Source of the DNA: Thermodesulfobacteriota bacterium | GTDB lineage: Bacteria > Desulfobacterota > BSN033 > UBA1163 | Reading direction: 5' to 3' | DNA: 7,908 nucleotides | Assembly (NCBI GenBank): GCA_030024065.1 | Contig: JASEIE010000147.1 | Coordinates: 236-8,143, forward strand | Shown here: positions 1-5,715 of the stretch, piece by piece | How the letters are laid out: each line of letters begins with the position of its first letter | Numbering within the stretch: the stretch's first letter is position 1 | Program-made: the position numbers and the translations under genes | The notes under the pieces: model-generated | What the model was told of the DNA's origin: nothing | The model's input: the letters and a program-made list of their open reading frames with translations, nothing else | Database searches by the model: none

Positions 1-84
1 GGCTAAGGCTCTATCTCCAGCTCCCCCTCGTCAAACCGTACATTCAGTTTGTTTCCCTTCGGTCAAGCTTCGCCCCCGAGTACG

Positions 85-148
85 CCTGCCTGCCGGTAGG
101 CAGGGCTTTCCGACCTGCCTTCGCCGAAGCGGCTACGCGCAAGCAGGT
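85..148. repeat. Two adjacent inverted repeats (REP-like palindromes)
   Basis: Positions 85-104 form a 20-bp palindrome, CCTGCCTGCC followed by GGTAGGCAGG, with one imperfect pair. Positions 113-148 form a second inverted repeat, ACCTGC (113-118) with GCAGGT (143-148), enclosing a smaller CTTCG/CGAAG hairpin at 119-129. Such GC-rich palindromes between genes are typical of REP-type dispersed elements in many bacterial genomes. Whether they belong to a multicopy family here cannot be told from one window. Confidence 0.5.
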
Positions 149-184
149 CATCTTCTTCCAGAGGCTTTCACAGTATATCCACAA

Positions 185-208
185 ATATCCCTGGGGGACG
201 TTGTTGAA
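185..208. repeat. Degenerate third copy of the 55-bp repeat
   Basis: The core GGGGACGTTGTTGAA, preceded by ATATCCC, matches the left part of the repeat at 3692-3746, where GGGGACGTTGATGAA is preceded by CATATCCCA. The homology fades after the GAA. This appears to be a diverged or truncated copy of the same dispersed element. Confidence 0.4.
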
Positions 209-226
209 AAATGACACTTTCCAGCT

Positions 227-269
227 CGGTTTATCTGGTTTATCTGGTTCTTCTTGTTTATCTGGTCCT
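227..269. repeat. Degenerate 9-bp tandem array (copy A)
   Basis: Read in steps of nine the plus strand gives TTTATCTGG, TTTATCTGG, TTCTTCTTG, TTTATCTGG, then TCCTGG. Related arrays occur at about 3251-3333, 4771-4813, 5680-5699, 5842-5882 and 6736-6806. In the direction of gene transcription the unit reads CCAGATAAA. The array runs into the bulged hairpin at 266-297, as copy D runs into its hairpin at 5879-5916. Confidence 0.6.
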
Positions 270-305
270 GGCGAAATAGCCATTGAATTTCACGGGATAA
301 ATCTG
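266..305. repeat. Bulged hairpin plus CACGGGATAAATCT tail (copy 1)
   Basis: TCCT, a bulged G and GCGAAAT (266-277) pair with ATTTCAC and GGGA (287-297). One position, C272 against A292, does not pair. The sequence continues as TAAATCT. The same element occurs at 5879-5922 with changes that keep most of the stem: pair A275-T289 here is G-C there, and the T-G wobble 269/294 is C-G there. The loops differ in length (9 against 15 nt) but both begin AGC. Function is unknown. Both copies follow a 9-mer array. Confidence 0.5.
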
Positions 306-331
306 TGTCGTCTGTCTGGTGAGGTGTAAGG

Positions 332-350
332 TCAAAGGTGAAAGCTCAAA
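332..350. repeat. TCAAAG-type dispersed repeat, copy 1
   Basis: This 19-bp stretch, TCAAAGGTGAAAGCTCAAA, recurs at 3767-3785 with one difference (G to C at the eighth base). It is internally repetitive, with A-rich TCAAA and GAAAG units. Both copies lie in spacers that also carry the GGGGACGTTG repeat or its remnant. Confidence 0.5.
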
Positions 351-408
351 ACTGAAAGTAAAAACGTTGGGAACCTCAAATTAGCATAGGGTATGGAGCA
401 AGCTTGAT

Positions 409-824
409 TCACCTCAGATATTCATGGATGTGTTTTACGTACTGTTTGAAATCGTCTTTACTTTTTCGTATCGTATCCAGAAGGATCTCGACGTCTACTT
501 TCTCGTATCTGTGGACCAAGCGATTCCTGAGTCTAACCACAGGAGCCATCCTTCTCGCAAATCCCTTAGGCAGAATCTCGTTTTCAGCAAGGAATAAAAA
601 GCACTTTGGAAATCCTCCGGAACCCGCAACTGAGCGTAACGAATGAAATGATTGTTGATATCGATTATCTCATCTACGATGAGCTGAATGACCCTCTCCA
701 GTGCCCTTAGCTTTAAAACATCACCCTTGATCTCTTGATCCGAATAACCCAAGACGCCTTCCAGATCCTGATAGTAGCCCCTGATGTATGATAATTTTGT
801 TTCTATAAACCTCCTGTCAATCAT
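409..824 (-). pseudogene. hepT: HepT-type HEPN ribonuclease toxin, frameshifted
   Basis: This is the toxin half of a MntA-HepT type toxin-antitoxin pair. HepT is a HEPN-domain RNase that its nucleotidyltransferase partner inactivates by AMPylating a tyrosine. The start is ATG at 824, inside the ATGA overlap with the mntA stop. The frame reads normally for about 80 residues, to FYSLL near 585, then runs out of family likeness and stops at 495. In the neighbouring frame, from about 588 to the TGA at 409-411, the expected second half appears: AENEILPKGF, then RNRLVHRY (505-528), then a helical end at HEYLR. RNRLVHRY is the catalytic RX4HXY motif that also carries the AMPylated tyrosine. The span of 416 nt is one base short of 139 codons, so one lost base (or two gained) near 585-590 explains everything. 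As read, the product lacks its active site. A sequencing error is the main alternative; a programmed frameshift is less likely, since no clean slippery heptamer is in phase. Confidence 0.85.
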
Positions 825-1198
825 CTCGCAAATTCTTCGAGTCGCTCCCGTCGAATCCGGTCAAGGATTTCCAATTCCTTCATTTCATGAATGTTAGCCA
901 ACTCTAACTGGCACAAAAGCATCGCATCCCTCTGAAGAAGGATCTTATAATTCTTAAGAACCTCTTTTTTTAAAAACGGGGAGGCAGTTCTTAAATCCAC
1001 CAGATCGATATCATCCGTATGAAAGATATTGCAGAGTTCATATATGAGCTGAATCTTCTCAGTTTCGGAAAGAATCTGCCTTCCGTAGACAGCTATGTCT
1101 ATGTCGCTCTCAGGATGAACGTTATCGATTACGTGAGACCCGAACATCAGGATCAAGTCCAATTGGTATCTGTTTCCTAAATCTCCAAATTTTAACAT
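821..1198 (-). CDS. mntA: MntA-type nucleotidyltransferase antitoxin
   Basis: Minimal nucleotidyltransferase of 125 residues, the antitoxin partner of HepT. In the characterised system it transfers AMP from ATP to the toxin's RX4HXY tyrosine. The family signature GSX10DXD is intact: G20-S21 in LMFGSH, then D32 and D34 in ESDIDI. A later acidic cluster, DDIDLVDL near residues 62-69, fits the third metal-binding position. I chose ATG 1198 because it gives the usual MNT length and places the nucleotidyltransferase fold at the N-terminus. An upstream in-frame GTG at 1255 would add 19 residues with no domain content. No good Shine-Dalgarno precedes 1198, and a TATAAT lies only about 10 nt upstream. 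The gene ends in TGA overlapping the hepT ATG by 4 nt, so the pair is translationally coupled. It looks intact although its toxin does not. Confidence 0.85.
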   Translation of the reverse strand: MLKFGDLGNRYQLDLILMFGSHVIDNVHPESDIDIAVYGRQILSETEKIQLIYELCNIFHTDDIDLVDLRTASPFLKKEVLKNYKILLQRDAMLLCQLELANIHEMKELEILDRIRRERLEEFAR

Positions 1199-1207
1199 TT
1201 CGCCATT

Positions 1208-1238
1208 ATTATACAATATTTTTGAGGTGGTTTGGCAA
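1208..1238 (-). promoter_or_regulatory. Candidate promoter for mntA-hepT
   Basis: On the minus strand a perfect TATAAT (1213-1208) is preceded after 19 nt by TTGCCA (1238-1233). The spacing is longer than the usual 17. Transcription would start near 1200-1202, almost at the ATG at 1198, so the message would be leaderless or nearly so. This agrees with the absence of a Shine-Dalgarno there. Confidence 0.3.
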
Positions 1239-1406
1239 GTCCTTCGGGTCAACACTTGGAGACCAAGTTATCCACTTTTCTTCTACCGTTAGCAGATTGG
1301 GTGCGGGCTTCAGCAGCCAAATGCCAAAAATATCACCTGAACGATGGTAAAGTGATGCCAGAAGGGCTCGCTCTGGAGAGACGGATCAAGCCGATTGCCG
1401 GATTGT

Positions 1407-2126
1407 TTAGCTGAAGGAGGCTTGATGGATATCAGAGTTGCACCGGAACTCGCAACTTCCAAAACAGCACGGCTCACGAGCACCGTCAATCCGCACACGC
1501 AGGAACCCCTCGCCGCAAGTGGTTGTCAGACCCAGTCGGCGGCGGGTGTAGTCATCAGCGGCGATGGTCAGGTCCAGTTTCCGTCCCAGCATGTTCAGCA
1601 TTGTGTAGGCGTCGGATAGTTCGGCAGTGGAGGGCCTGAATTCGGGTCGGGCGCCCTTATAGCCGAGGAGCAGAAGGCATTTGGCGCCGCGGCGCACTGC
1701 CGTCGCTGCCTGGCGGATCGTTTCATTCACAGAGTTTCGCAATAACAGCAGGTTGACGATAGCTCGGGTATGAGCGACCAGGCGCAACCATTCCCCTTTT
1801 CCCGCAGAGACACCAAAACTCTCCAGCAACCCCTGATCTACCAATTGCAAAACCAAACGAGGATTGAAGGCGTTGGTGGTGAGTCCAGCGCGAAGCCCTC
1901 GTTCACGAACAGCTCCGAGCACATCGGGCAGCGCCGGATGGAGCGTCGGTTCGCCGCCTCCCAGAGCCACGGCCTCAGTTCCATCGGTCGCCAGTTCGTC
2001 GAGCAGGTTGCTGAATTGCGCCACTGGCATGAAAAGCTCGGACTTCCGCTGATCGCAGTAGAGGCAGCGATTGTTGCACTGCTCGGTGATCTCTACTGAA
2101 GCCAAGCGAATCCGGTCATTCCTCAT
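1407..2126 (-). CDS. Compact radical SAM enzyme
   Basis: Radical SAM protein of 239 residues; substrate unknown. The cluster-binding CX3CX2C motif is near the N-terminus (EQCNNRCLYC, C17, C21, C24), directly after a first strand (ASVEIT). The SAM-binding LGGGEPT follows at 55-61, and TTN occurs later in the barrel. The C-terminus carries a Cys-rich tail: C204 in TCGEG, then IDGAREPCCFGSCEFRC with C220, C221, C225 and C229. This pattern resembles the twitch or SPASM-type auxiliary Fe-S regions of peptide- and protein-modifying radical SAM enzymes, but it is short. The start at ATG 2126 is chosen because the motif then sits at the usual distance; ATG 2135 (MPEMRND), also in frame, is close behind GAGGG and is possible. 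The gene overlaps the stop of the upstream helical-protein gene by 11 nt, so the two are coupled. Base composition is distinctly GC-rich compared with the toxin-antitoxin genes to the right. It is not a viperin by motif (no CNYXCXFC). Confidence 0.85.
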   Translation of the reverse strand: MRNDRIRLASVEITEQCNNRCLYCDQRKSELFMPVAQFSNLLDELATDGTEAVALGGGEPTLHPALPDVLGAVRERGLRAGLTTNAFNPRLVLQLVDQGLLESFGVSAGKGEWLRLVAHTRAIVNLLLLRNSVNETIRQAATAVRRGAKCLLLLGYKGARPEFRPSTAELSDAYTMLNMLGRKLDLTIAADDYTRRRLGLTTTCGEGFLRVRIDGAREPCCFGSCEFRCNSDIHQASFS

Positions 2127-3105
2127 CTCCGGCATTTCCCTCGTCTTTCTCGCCCTCAGTCTTATCTTCGTCCCAATTACGAGGCAGCGAGCCCCAGGGG
2201 GGTTTGCGTAGATCCTTGTAAACCAACCGCAATGCCTCTCGACCATCCTCGGTATATACACTCTCAGCTTCCTCAATAAGAGACTTCAGTCGGTCTTCCA
2301 GAAAAGGGCGGGCTCTGCCCATCCCTCGAATGTCGGTCCACAGGAGATATATCAGAGCGACTCGCTGATAAAGGTACTCAAGTTGCTCCTCAGCAGCCGC
2401 ATACCACTTTTCCACCTCTTTGCCCAGACGCACTGCCAGGGCAGCCCAGCGAGTGCAATCCTCTGGTTCCACCTCCGCAGGATTCACCCGAGTCAACTCA
2501 TATTCCATGACCGCTTCAGCTCGGGTATTCACCTCCTGCAGCGCCTTCTCTGCCTGCTGCATAGTGTCGCGAATCCAGAGGTGCCCCACGGACGGGTACC
2601 GAGCCCGGCCGCGCAGCACTGGCGCGACCTGTTCCTCGACGAGTTGGAGACGATGGGTTTCCAGAGAGGACGGCAAGTCAAGCGGACGGCGCAGGAGAGA
2701 CACATCATCCAGGTAGGCGTAACGAATGGCATCTGCGAGGTCCCTTACATATTGCTCCCGGGTCTCTGGCGCTGGGCCGCCCTGAGGCAGCAAAAGAGTA
2801 TTTCGCACCCCGAACTTCCCGATCCCTCGCTCCTCTGCGTGGCTAAGAAGTTGCTTGAGTTTCTCCTCGTCCACCGGATCGCGATTGCCAAAAGACAGCG
2901 GGGCCCCGCCGTCATTGGGGACTTCGAGCCGAAAGCCTCGCCACGCCTCCTCAAACTCAGTCCCCAGTTCACGAGCCAGGTCGTTCAGTCGACCTTGAAG
3001 GGATTTGGCACGCTCAAAGTCAACGTGGCGTAGCACATTCTCAAACTCCTCCGCCAGTGTCACGACCATTCCCGGATCGCTGCATTCGACAAGTAGTTGA
3101 CGCAT
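2116..3105 (-). CDS. Unrecognised helical protein coupled to the radical SAM gene
   Basis: I do not recognise this 329-residue protein. It is soluble in appearance, with no signal peptide or membrane segment, and rich in charged helical sequence. The N-terminal third (LAEEFENVLRHVDFERAK and onward) and the segment around LGKEVEKWYAAAEEQLEYLY suggest helical bundles or coiled coil. Aromatic and Trp residues cluster in HLWIRD, TRWAAL, EKWYAA, LLWTDI and KPPWG. The last 20 or so residues are a highly acidic, Lys-rich tail that is probably disordered. Two ATGs stand in tandem; the second, at 3105, has the better distance (6 nt) from a strong GGGAGGT, so I use it, with 3108 as alternative. The 3' end overlaps the radical SAM start, so this is the first gene of a two-gene operon. 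By context it may be a partner, adaptor or substrate of that enzyme; this is inference only. Confidence 0.75.
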   Translation of the reverse strand: MRQLLVECSDPGMVVTLAEEFENVLRHVDFERAKSLQGRLNDLARELGTEFEEAWRGFRLEVPNDGGAPLSFGNRDPVDEEKLKQLLSHAEERGIGKFGVRNTLLLPQGGPAPETREQYVRDLADAIRYAYLDDVSLLRRPLDLPSSLETHRLQLVEEQVAPVLRGRARYPSVGHLWIRDTMQQAEKALQEVNTRAEAVMEYELTRVNPAEVEPEDCTRWAALAVRLGKEVEKWYAAAEEQLEYLYQRVALIYLLWTDIRGMGRARPFLEDRLKSLIEEAESVYTEDGREALRLVYKDLRKPPWGSLPRNWDEDKTEGEKDEGNAGDEE

Positions 3106-3110
3106 CATTC

Positions 3111-3117
3111 ACCTCCC
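3111..3117 (-). promoter_or_regulatory. Strong Shine-Dalgarno deciding the start of the helical-protein gene
   Basis: On the minus strand GGGAGGT (3117-3111) precedes tandem ATG ATG. From GGAGG there are 3 nt to the first ATG (3108) and 6 nt to the second (3105), which favours the second. It also supports reading this strand as coding, against the long open frame on the plus strand at 2383-3033. Confidence 0.7.
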
Positions 3118-3125
3118 AATCTGAT

Positions 3126-3150
3126 TTCGGATTGCGCACTTCGGATTGCG
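3126..3150. repeat. Short direct repeat TTCGGATTGCG x2
   Basis: TTCGGATTGCG occurs at 3126-3136 and again at 3140-3150, a 14-nt period, just upstream of the radical SAM operon's ribosome binding site. It lies in the operon's probable 5' leader or promoter region. It could be a low-complexity remnant or a pair of binding sites. Confidence 0.4.
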
Positions 3151-3250
3151 GATCGGGCGTGCGAGGAGTTCGCTCGCAGGTCATTCGTCGCCTTTCGTTT
3201 TGGCCTGGCTCCTAGGACGCCATTTAGGGGGCGTTGGTGCAAAGACAACT

Positions 3251-3333
3251 TATTATTTCGTCTATCTCGTCAAGAGAAAGGGTGAAAGGTGGTTATTGCC
3301 TCTATCGCATCATCGCGTCAATTGCGTTCATTA
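3251..3333. repeat. Diverged 9-bp-type T-rich repeat tract (copy F)
   Basis: TATTTCGTCTATCTCGTC (3253-3270) matches the variant units of the array at 6736-6806, such as TTCATCTCG and TCTATCTCA. After a break, CTCTATCGCATCATCGCGTC and TTGCGTTCATT (3300-3331) continue the same T/C-rich, CG-ended rhythm. The tract lies downstream of the stop of the 94-residue gene (3369), the same relative position as other arrays in the window. The rest of 3109-3368 shows no gene. Confidence 0.4.
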
Positions 3334-3368
3334 GGTAAAGGGAAGGGAGACACAACCCCGGTTGTCAT

Positions 3369-3653
3369 TTATTTGCCTTCTTTCACCTTGTAAACGGATG
3401 GGTGCGCTTCTGTATCCCGGCGGTGGGCAGTCAGATCTTCGGCCACGGCATCAATTTTTTGGCCAAGTTCATCACGAACGCCATCGATTTTCTGATTCAG
3501 GGTTTCCACCTTAAAATCCACTGAATTGATTTTCTCACGTAATTCCTCATGGGTATCGCGGATTTCTTTACGAAGAACATCGTGGCCCTCTAAAACCAGA
3601 TCAAACTTCCCCCGAATGTCTTCCAGCAGTATTTCCAGATGGTCCTTATCCAT
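3369..3653 (-). CDS. Small coiled-coil protein of unknown function
   Basis: 94 residues, soluble, almost entirely helical with heptad-like spacing of hydrophobics. It begins MDKDHLEILLEDIRGKFDLV and carries repeated I/V/L positions through LREKINSVDFKVETLNQKID and the following DELGQKIDAVAEDL. The tail HRRDTEAHPSVYKVKEGK breaks the coil. I recall similar small proteins with DIRGKFDLVLEGH and HRADTEAH-type ends as conserved hypotheticals in environmental Deltaproteobacteria and Nitrospirae; that is memory, not a search. Start ATG 3653 is well supported by GAGGTG five bases upstream. It stands alone between repeats: the 55-bp repeat copy begins 38 nt upstream, and a T-rich tract follows the stop. 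No catalytic motif is visible. A role as an oligomerising scaffold is conceivable but unsupported. Confidence 0.75.
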   Translation of the reverse strand: MDKDHLEILLEDIRGKFDLVLEGHDVLRKEIRDTHEELREKINSVDFKVETLNQKIDGVRDELGQKIDAVAEDLTAHRRDTEAHPSVYKVKEGK

Positions 3654-3691
3654 GTTTCACCTCTGTATCTTGCTATGAAAGAGCATATCCC

Positions 3692-3746
3692 AGGGGACGT
3701 TGATGAATTCTATCACTTCTCTTTTGATTCCGTGAGCCGGAAGGTG
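3692..3746. repeat. 55-bp dispersed repeat, copy 1
   Basis: Positions 3692-3736 are identical over 45 nt to 7359-7403. Extended to 55 nt, the two copies (3692-3746, 7359-7413) differ at only two positions. The unit starts AGGGGACGTTGATGAATTC and ends GTGAG-(C/G)CG(G/C)-AAGGTG. Each copy lies just 5' of a small minus-strand gene (3653 and 7308). No transposase is present. It may be the end of a mobile element, a MITE-like remnant or a shared upstream regulatory region. Confidence 0.8.
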
Positions 3747-3766
3747 TTTAGTGGACTAAAATAAGT

Positions 3767-3785
3767 TCAAAGCTGAAAGCTCAAA
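3767..3785. repeat. TCAAAG-type dispersed repeat, copy 2
   Basis: TCAAAGCTGAAAGCTCAAA matches 332-350 at 18 of 19 positions. It lies 20 nt beyond the 55-bp repeat copy in the same spacer. Confidence 0.5.
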
Positions 3786-3826
3786 GTGACGAAGACGGCA
3801 TGGCGCAGAGGGCATCCATCCTGCGC

Positions 3827-3861
3827 CCCGCTTTGCGGGACTACGGAGGACAGGTCCCTCC
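3827..3861. repeat. Two GC-rich hairpins downstream of the TumE-type gene
   Basis: CCCGC-TTT-GCGGG (3827-3839) is a perfect 5-bp stem with a 3-nt loop. GGAGG (3845-3849) pairs with CCTCC (3857-3861). They lie about 65-100 nt past the stop of the 3926-4306 gene. Without a following T-run on the minus strand they are not convincing terminators, and they look more like REP-type sequence. The remaining spacer 3654-3925 shows no gene. Confidence 0.35.
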
Positions 3862-3925
3862 TGCGCATAAACCATTGGAGCCGTCCCTGCGTAACTGCGT
3901 TAATTCCTTTCATTCCACCTCTCTC

Positions 3926-4306
3926 TCACTTTGCTTGACGCCTAGCTTCCCTAATAACGCGCACAACTGGTGGTTTATCCGTGGCGATCACTTCATCTTT
4001 GAGATGTTTGTGGTGGGGAAAGCTTTTCAGATTTGGAAAATGCGGAGTATTATCATATCGGTAGACGAGATTCTTTTCCTTATCCTGGAAATGGTACCTA
4101 TACCTCAGGTGTCTGACTTCGCCTTCAAATGTTATTGATTCATTCAACTCGAGTAGATATCCGTTATAAAAACGCAGCCTGATACGCAGGTTAACGCGGT
4201 CGGAGGCCAAAATCTCTTCCTCATACAGTTCGGTATAGGCATCTTCAATTTCTCCGAGGGTTGCCTCAACCTCCCTGAGATAATGGGAAATGGCCTCATG
4301 CAGCAT
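3926..4306 (-). CDS. TumE/DUF6516-family toxin
   Basis: 126 residues matching the TumE (DUF6516) toxin family as I know it. An N-terminal helical part (EVEATLGEIEDAYTELYEEE) is followed by strands around RLRFYNGYLLELNESI. Then comes the family's most recognisable stretch, RYRYHFQDKEKNLVYRYDNT and PHFPNLKSFPHHKHLKDEVI. The His-rich FPHHKH and the RYDN-PH motif are the likely functional residues. The biochemical activity of the family is not something I can state. A basic tail, VRVIREARRQAK, ends the protein. Start ATG 4306 overlaps the end of the upstream partner gene by 11 nt, an arrangement typical of toxin-antitoxin pairs; its own Shine-Dalgarno is weak, consistent with coupling. A shifted ATG at 4299 is out of frame with this protein. 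Confidence 0.75.
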   Translation of the reverse strand: MLHEAISHYLREVEATLGEIEDAYTELYEEEILASDRVNLRIRLRFYNGYLLELNESITFEGEVRHLRYRYHFQDKEKNLVYRYDNTPHFPNLKSFPHHKHLKDEVIATDKPPVVRVIREARRQAK

Positions 4307-4526
4307 GTCTGAGCTTTTTCTCTATCCTTTCCCGGATTGCCATAAAGTGCTCATAAGCATTCGACCATTCTACAAAATCGACTGAATCCCCCATCTGCCC
4401 AGCAGAGTATCTATGAAAAAAATCCTCAGAGGGGATACAGTAGCGTTCCTCTAAGATGCTCAGGCGCTTGGCTACTGCCACCAGAGCATCTACGGGAGAA
4501 TCGTAAATCACGGTCTGCTTTTGCAT
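4296..4526 (-). CDS. Small acidic partner (putative antitoxin) of the TumE-type toxin
   Basis: 76 residues, upstream of and overlapping the TumE-type gene, so the likely antitoxin. It reads as a helical protein with the stretch PSEDFFHRYSAGQMGDSVDF followed by VEWSNAYEHF. I recall comparable S-EDF...GD--DFVEW--Y proteins next to DUF6516 genes. It shows no obvious helix-turn-helix, so I do not equate it with the described TumA antitoxin. Start ATG 4526 has a textbook GGAGGT five bases upstream (4537-4532), much stronger than the signal of the downstream gene. That fits more antitoxin than toxin being made. Confidence 0.7.
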   Translation of the reverse strand: MQKQTVIYDSPVDALVAVAKRLSILEERYCIPSEDFFHRYSAGQMGDSVDFVEWSNAYEHFMAIRERIEKKLRHAA

Positions 4527-4841
4527 GTTGTACCTCCATAGGTGATTCTAATGTATTCATTAACACATTGGGTCCGAAAAGCAAAGAGCATAAAGCCAGA
4601 GATCAGCCCCGTCCGGCGGGGGAAGCCTCTCTATTTGACTGTGATTTGGGGTCACCCATTTAAAAGACACCTGTCAAGAGCAAAAGTTTCCATTGAGTAA
4701 GAAAATGCATTGTTTTAGAACTCCCGTTTTTCTTGTAAGGCATTGGGGTCAAATCTTTATCCTTGACAATGCTGGTTTATTTGGTTTGCATGGTTTCTTT
4801 AGTTTGTTTGATTGAGAACATTGGGGGCACGAACACATACT
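4527..4841. other. Non-coding spacer with GGGGTCA boxes and a 9-mer array
   Basis: I find no gene in these 315 bases. The part next to 4526 would carry the promoter of the TumE-type operon; I see only a weak TAGAAT and no matching -35. Other contents are a hairpin CCCCG/CGGGG (4607-4621), a GGGGTCA box at 4648-4654, and the composite element at 4745-4834 listed separately. Confidence 0.5.
4745..4834. repeat. Composite repeat: GGGGTCA box, 9-mer array B, GGGGGCACGAAC
   Basis: GGGGTCAAATC (4745-4755) and CTTGACAAT (4762-4770) match the box at 6714-6735, differing by a 4-nt gap. Next come nine-base units TTTATTTGG, TTTGCATGG, TTTCTTTAG, TTTGTTTGA. The element closes with TTGGGGGCACGAAC, which parallels CTGGGGTACGAAC at 6803-6814. 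It sits 8 nt beyond the stop codon of the PIN gene (4842). Confidence 0.65.
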
Positions 4842-5357
4842 TCAAAGATTATATTCTTTCTTAATCTTGAGTATAATTTCATCTAATAGGGAAAGTTTTA
4901 TATACAAAGTGCTTTGGGATGGTACTTCTTTGAGAATACGTAATGCCTCTCCGGGTTCCATTTGACTTCGCCTTATGGATCTGACGAGGATACCAATTGT
5001 TCCATGGACTTTGAATCCCATTTGCTCAGCAACCATGCGAGCAGAGGCATCATCGGTAAGAAAAATGGCTTGTGGGTTCTTCTCCATTAATGCCAATGCT
5101 TCAGTCTCACCCACATCAAGTGAGAAAATGCTGCATAAAGTAATAAGTGTAGAATTATTGGGAATAGTCCCGGCAGACAAAACGAAGGGCAAATTTGAAT
5201 TCTTTAACTTTAATGGCCGGTATCGCTTGATTTCCTTATAAACAGTATCAGGTAATAGAATTTCCTGGAAATCTTCAAGTAAATGGAGGCAATGGAGCTC
5301 GTCAAGATGAATGATAGGGCCAGAATCACATACTATTTTCAATACCGACTTAATCAT
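4842..5357 (-). CDS. DUF3368 PIN-like toxin of a RHH-PIN module
   Basis: 171 residues, a DUF3368 PIN-like domain protein and the toxin of this pair. PIN toxins are metal-dependent RNases. The acidic set is present: D11 in IVCDSGPIIHL, E42 in VYKEIK, E84 and E86 in DVGETEALAL, and D102-D103 in FLTDDASARMVA. The DUF3368 signature GTIGIL follows at 119-124. Start ATG 5357 overlaps the antitoxin stop by 8 nt (ATGATTAA) and puts D11 close to the N-terminus, as usual. An in-frame start at 5387 would only extend it into the antitoxin gene. The C-terminal part, LLDEIILKIKKEYNL, is less conserved. Compared with the second DUF3368 gene at 5922-6383 it has an insertion between E42 and the GE motif, so the two are distant paralogues. 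Composition is AT-rich. Confidence 0.85.
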   Translation of the reverse strand: MIKSVLKIVCDSGPIIHLDELHCLHLLEDFQEILLPDTVYKEIKRYRPLKLKNSNLPFVLSAGTIPNNSTLITLCSIFSLDVGETEALALMEKNPQAIFLTDDASARMVAEQMGFKVHGTIGILVRSIRRSQMEPGEALRILKEVPSQSTLYIKLSLLDEIILKIKKEYNL

Positions 5358-5544
5358 GTCCGTGGAGGCCCCATTCCACGTCGTCACGAATAAACTTTTC
5401 CATCAGCTCAGGCCGGTGGGTATCCAGAAATCGGCGTATGGCTTCAGAAAAGACATCCTTTTCGTCTCGAAACCAGCCTTCTTTAACAAGAGATAATGCC
5501 TTTTTATAGAGTTGCTCTGGTATCTCTGTCTGAATCGTTTTCAT
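5350..5544 (-). CDS. Ribbon-helix-helix-type antitoxin
   Basis: 64 residues. It starts with an IQTEIP strand followed by EQLYKKALSLVKEGWFRDEK and DVFSEAIRRFLDTH, the layout of MetJ/Arc/CopG-type DNA-binding antitoxins: a beta-strand, a first helix, a W/F-containing turn, then SEAIRRFL in the second helix. The C-terminal tail EKFIRDDVEWGLHGHD is probably the part that wraps the toxin. ATG 5544 is chosen for the strong GGGAGGTG three bases upstream. Upstream in-frame ATGs to 5622 have no signal. It should repress its own operon. The stop overlaps the PIN toxin start by 8 nt. Confidence 0.8.
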   Translation of the reverse strand: MKTIQTEIPEQLYKKALSLVKEGWFRDEKDVFSEAIRRFLDTHRPELMEKFIRDDVEWGLHGHD

Positions 5545-5585
5545 GAACACCTCCCAACCATTTTCTTTGAAAGATTTACCATAAA

Positions 5586-5616
5586 ATTTTAAGTTTGTCA
5601 TTCTTATTCTTGTCAA
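5586..5616 (-). promoter_or_regulatory. Candidate promoter for the RHH-PIN operon
   Basis: On the minus strand TTGACA (5616-5611, a perfect -35) is followed after 19 nt by TAAAAT (5591-5586, five of six). The predicted start is about 35 nt before ATG 5544. The spacing is longer than ideal, which may suit an autoregulated promoter. Confidence 0.35.
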
Positions 5617-5652
5617 ATACATTGCGTCTTAGTGTAAAGCAACCGAGCAACC

Positions 5653-5700
5653 GGGGTCACATCTTCAGATGTTATATTTTTGGTCTATCTGGTCTTTTTG
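5653..5700. repeat. GGGGTCA box, inverted repeat and short 9-mer array C
   Basis: GGGGTCACATCTTC (5653-5666) resembles the boxes at 4745 and 6714. ACATCT (5659-5664) and AGATGT (5667-5672) form a hairpin with a 2-nt spacer. Two 9-mer units, TCTATCTGG and TCTTTTTGG, follow. There is no closing ACGAAC motif here, so this looks like a shortened copy of the composite element. Confidence 0.45.
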
Positions 5701-5715
5701 GATACATTTTTAATT

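Larger units (their letters stand above)
1..408. other. Non-coding, repeat-rich spacer downstream of hepT
   Basis: I see no convincing gene here. An open minus-strand frame at 44-283 is built from repeat material (palindromes and 9-mer units) and has no family likeness, so I do not call it. On the minus strand a short open stretch from 62 ends in TAG at 3-5 and reads NKLNVRFDEGELEIEP. It looks protein-like and could be the eroded 3' end of a gene, but it is preceded directly by an in-frame TGA, and I cannot name it. The spacer holds two inverted repeats (85-148), a degenerate copy of the window's 55-bp repeat (185-208), a 9-bp tandem array (227-269), a bulged hairpin (266-297) and a TCAAAG-type repeat (332-350). 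Each is listed separately. Confidence 0.6.

Noticed and set aside
44..283. A 79-codon minus-strand frame
   Set aside because: It consists of palindrome, dispersed repeat and 9-mer sequence with no family resemblance.
580..595. Programmed ribosomal frameshift in hepT
   Set aside because: No X-XXY-YYZ slippery heptamer is in the zero frame near the junction. GCTTTTTAT does not fit the canonical pattern, so a plain indel or a sequencing error is simpler.
2383..3033. A 216-codon open frame on the plus strand
   Set aside because: It lies antisense to the helical-protein gene, which has a strong ribosome binding site and is coupled to the radical SAM gene. The plus-strand frame has no start signal or family likeness and is expected in GC-rich sequence.
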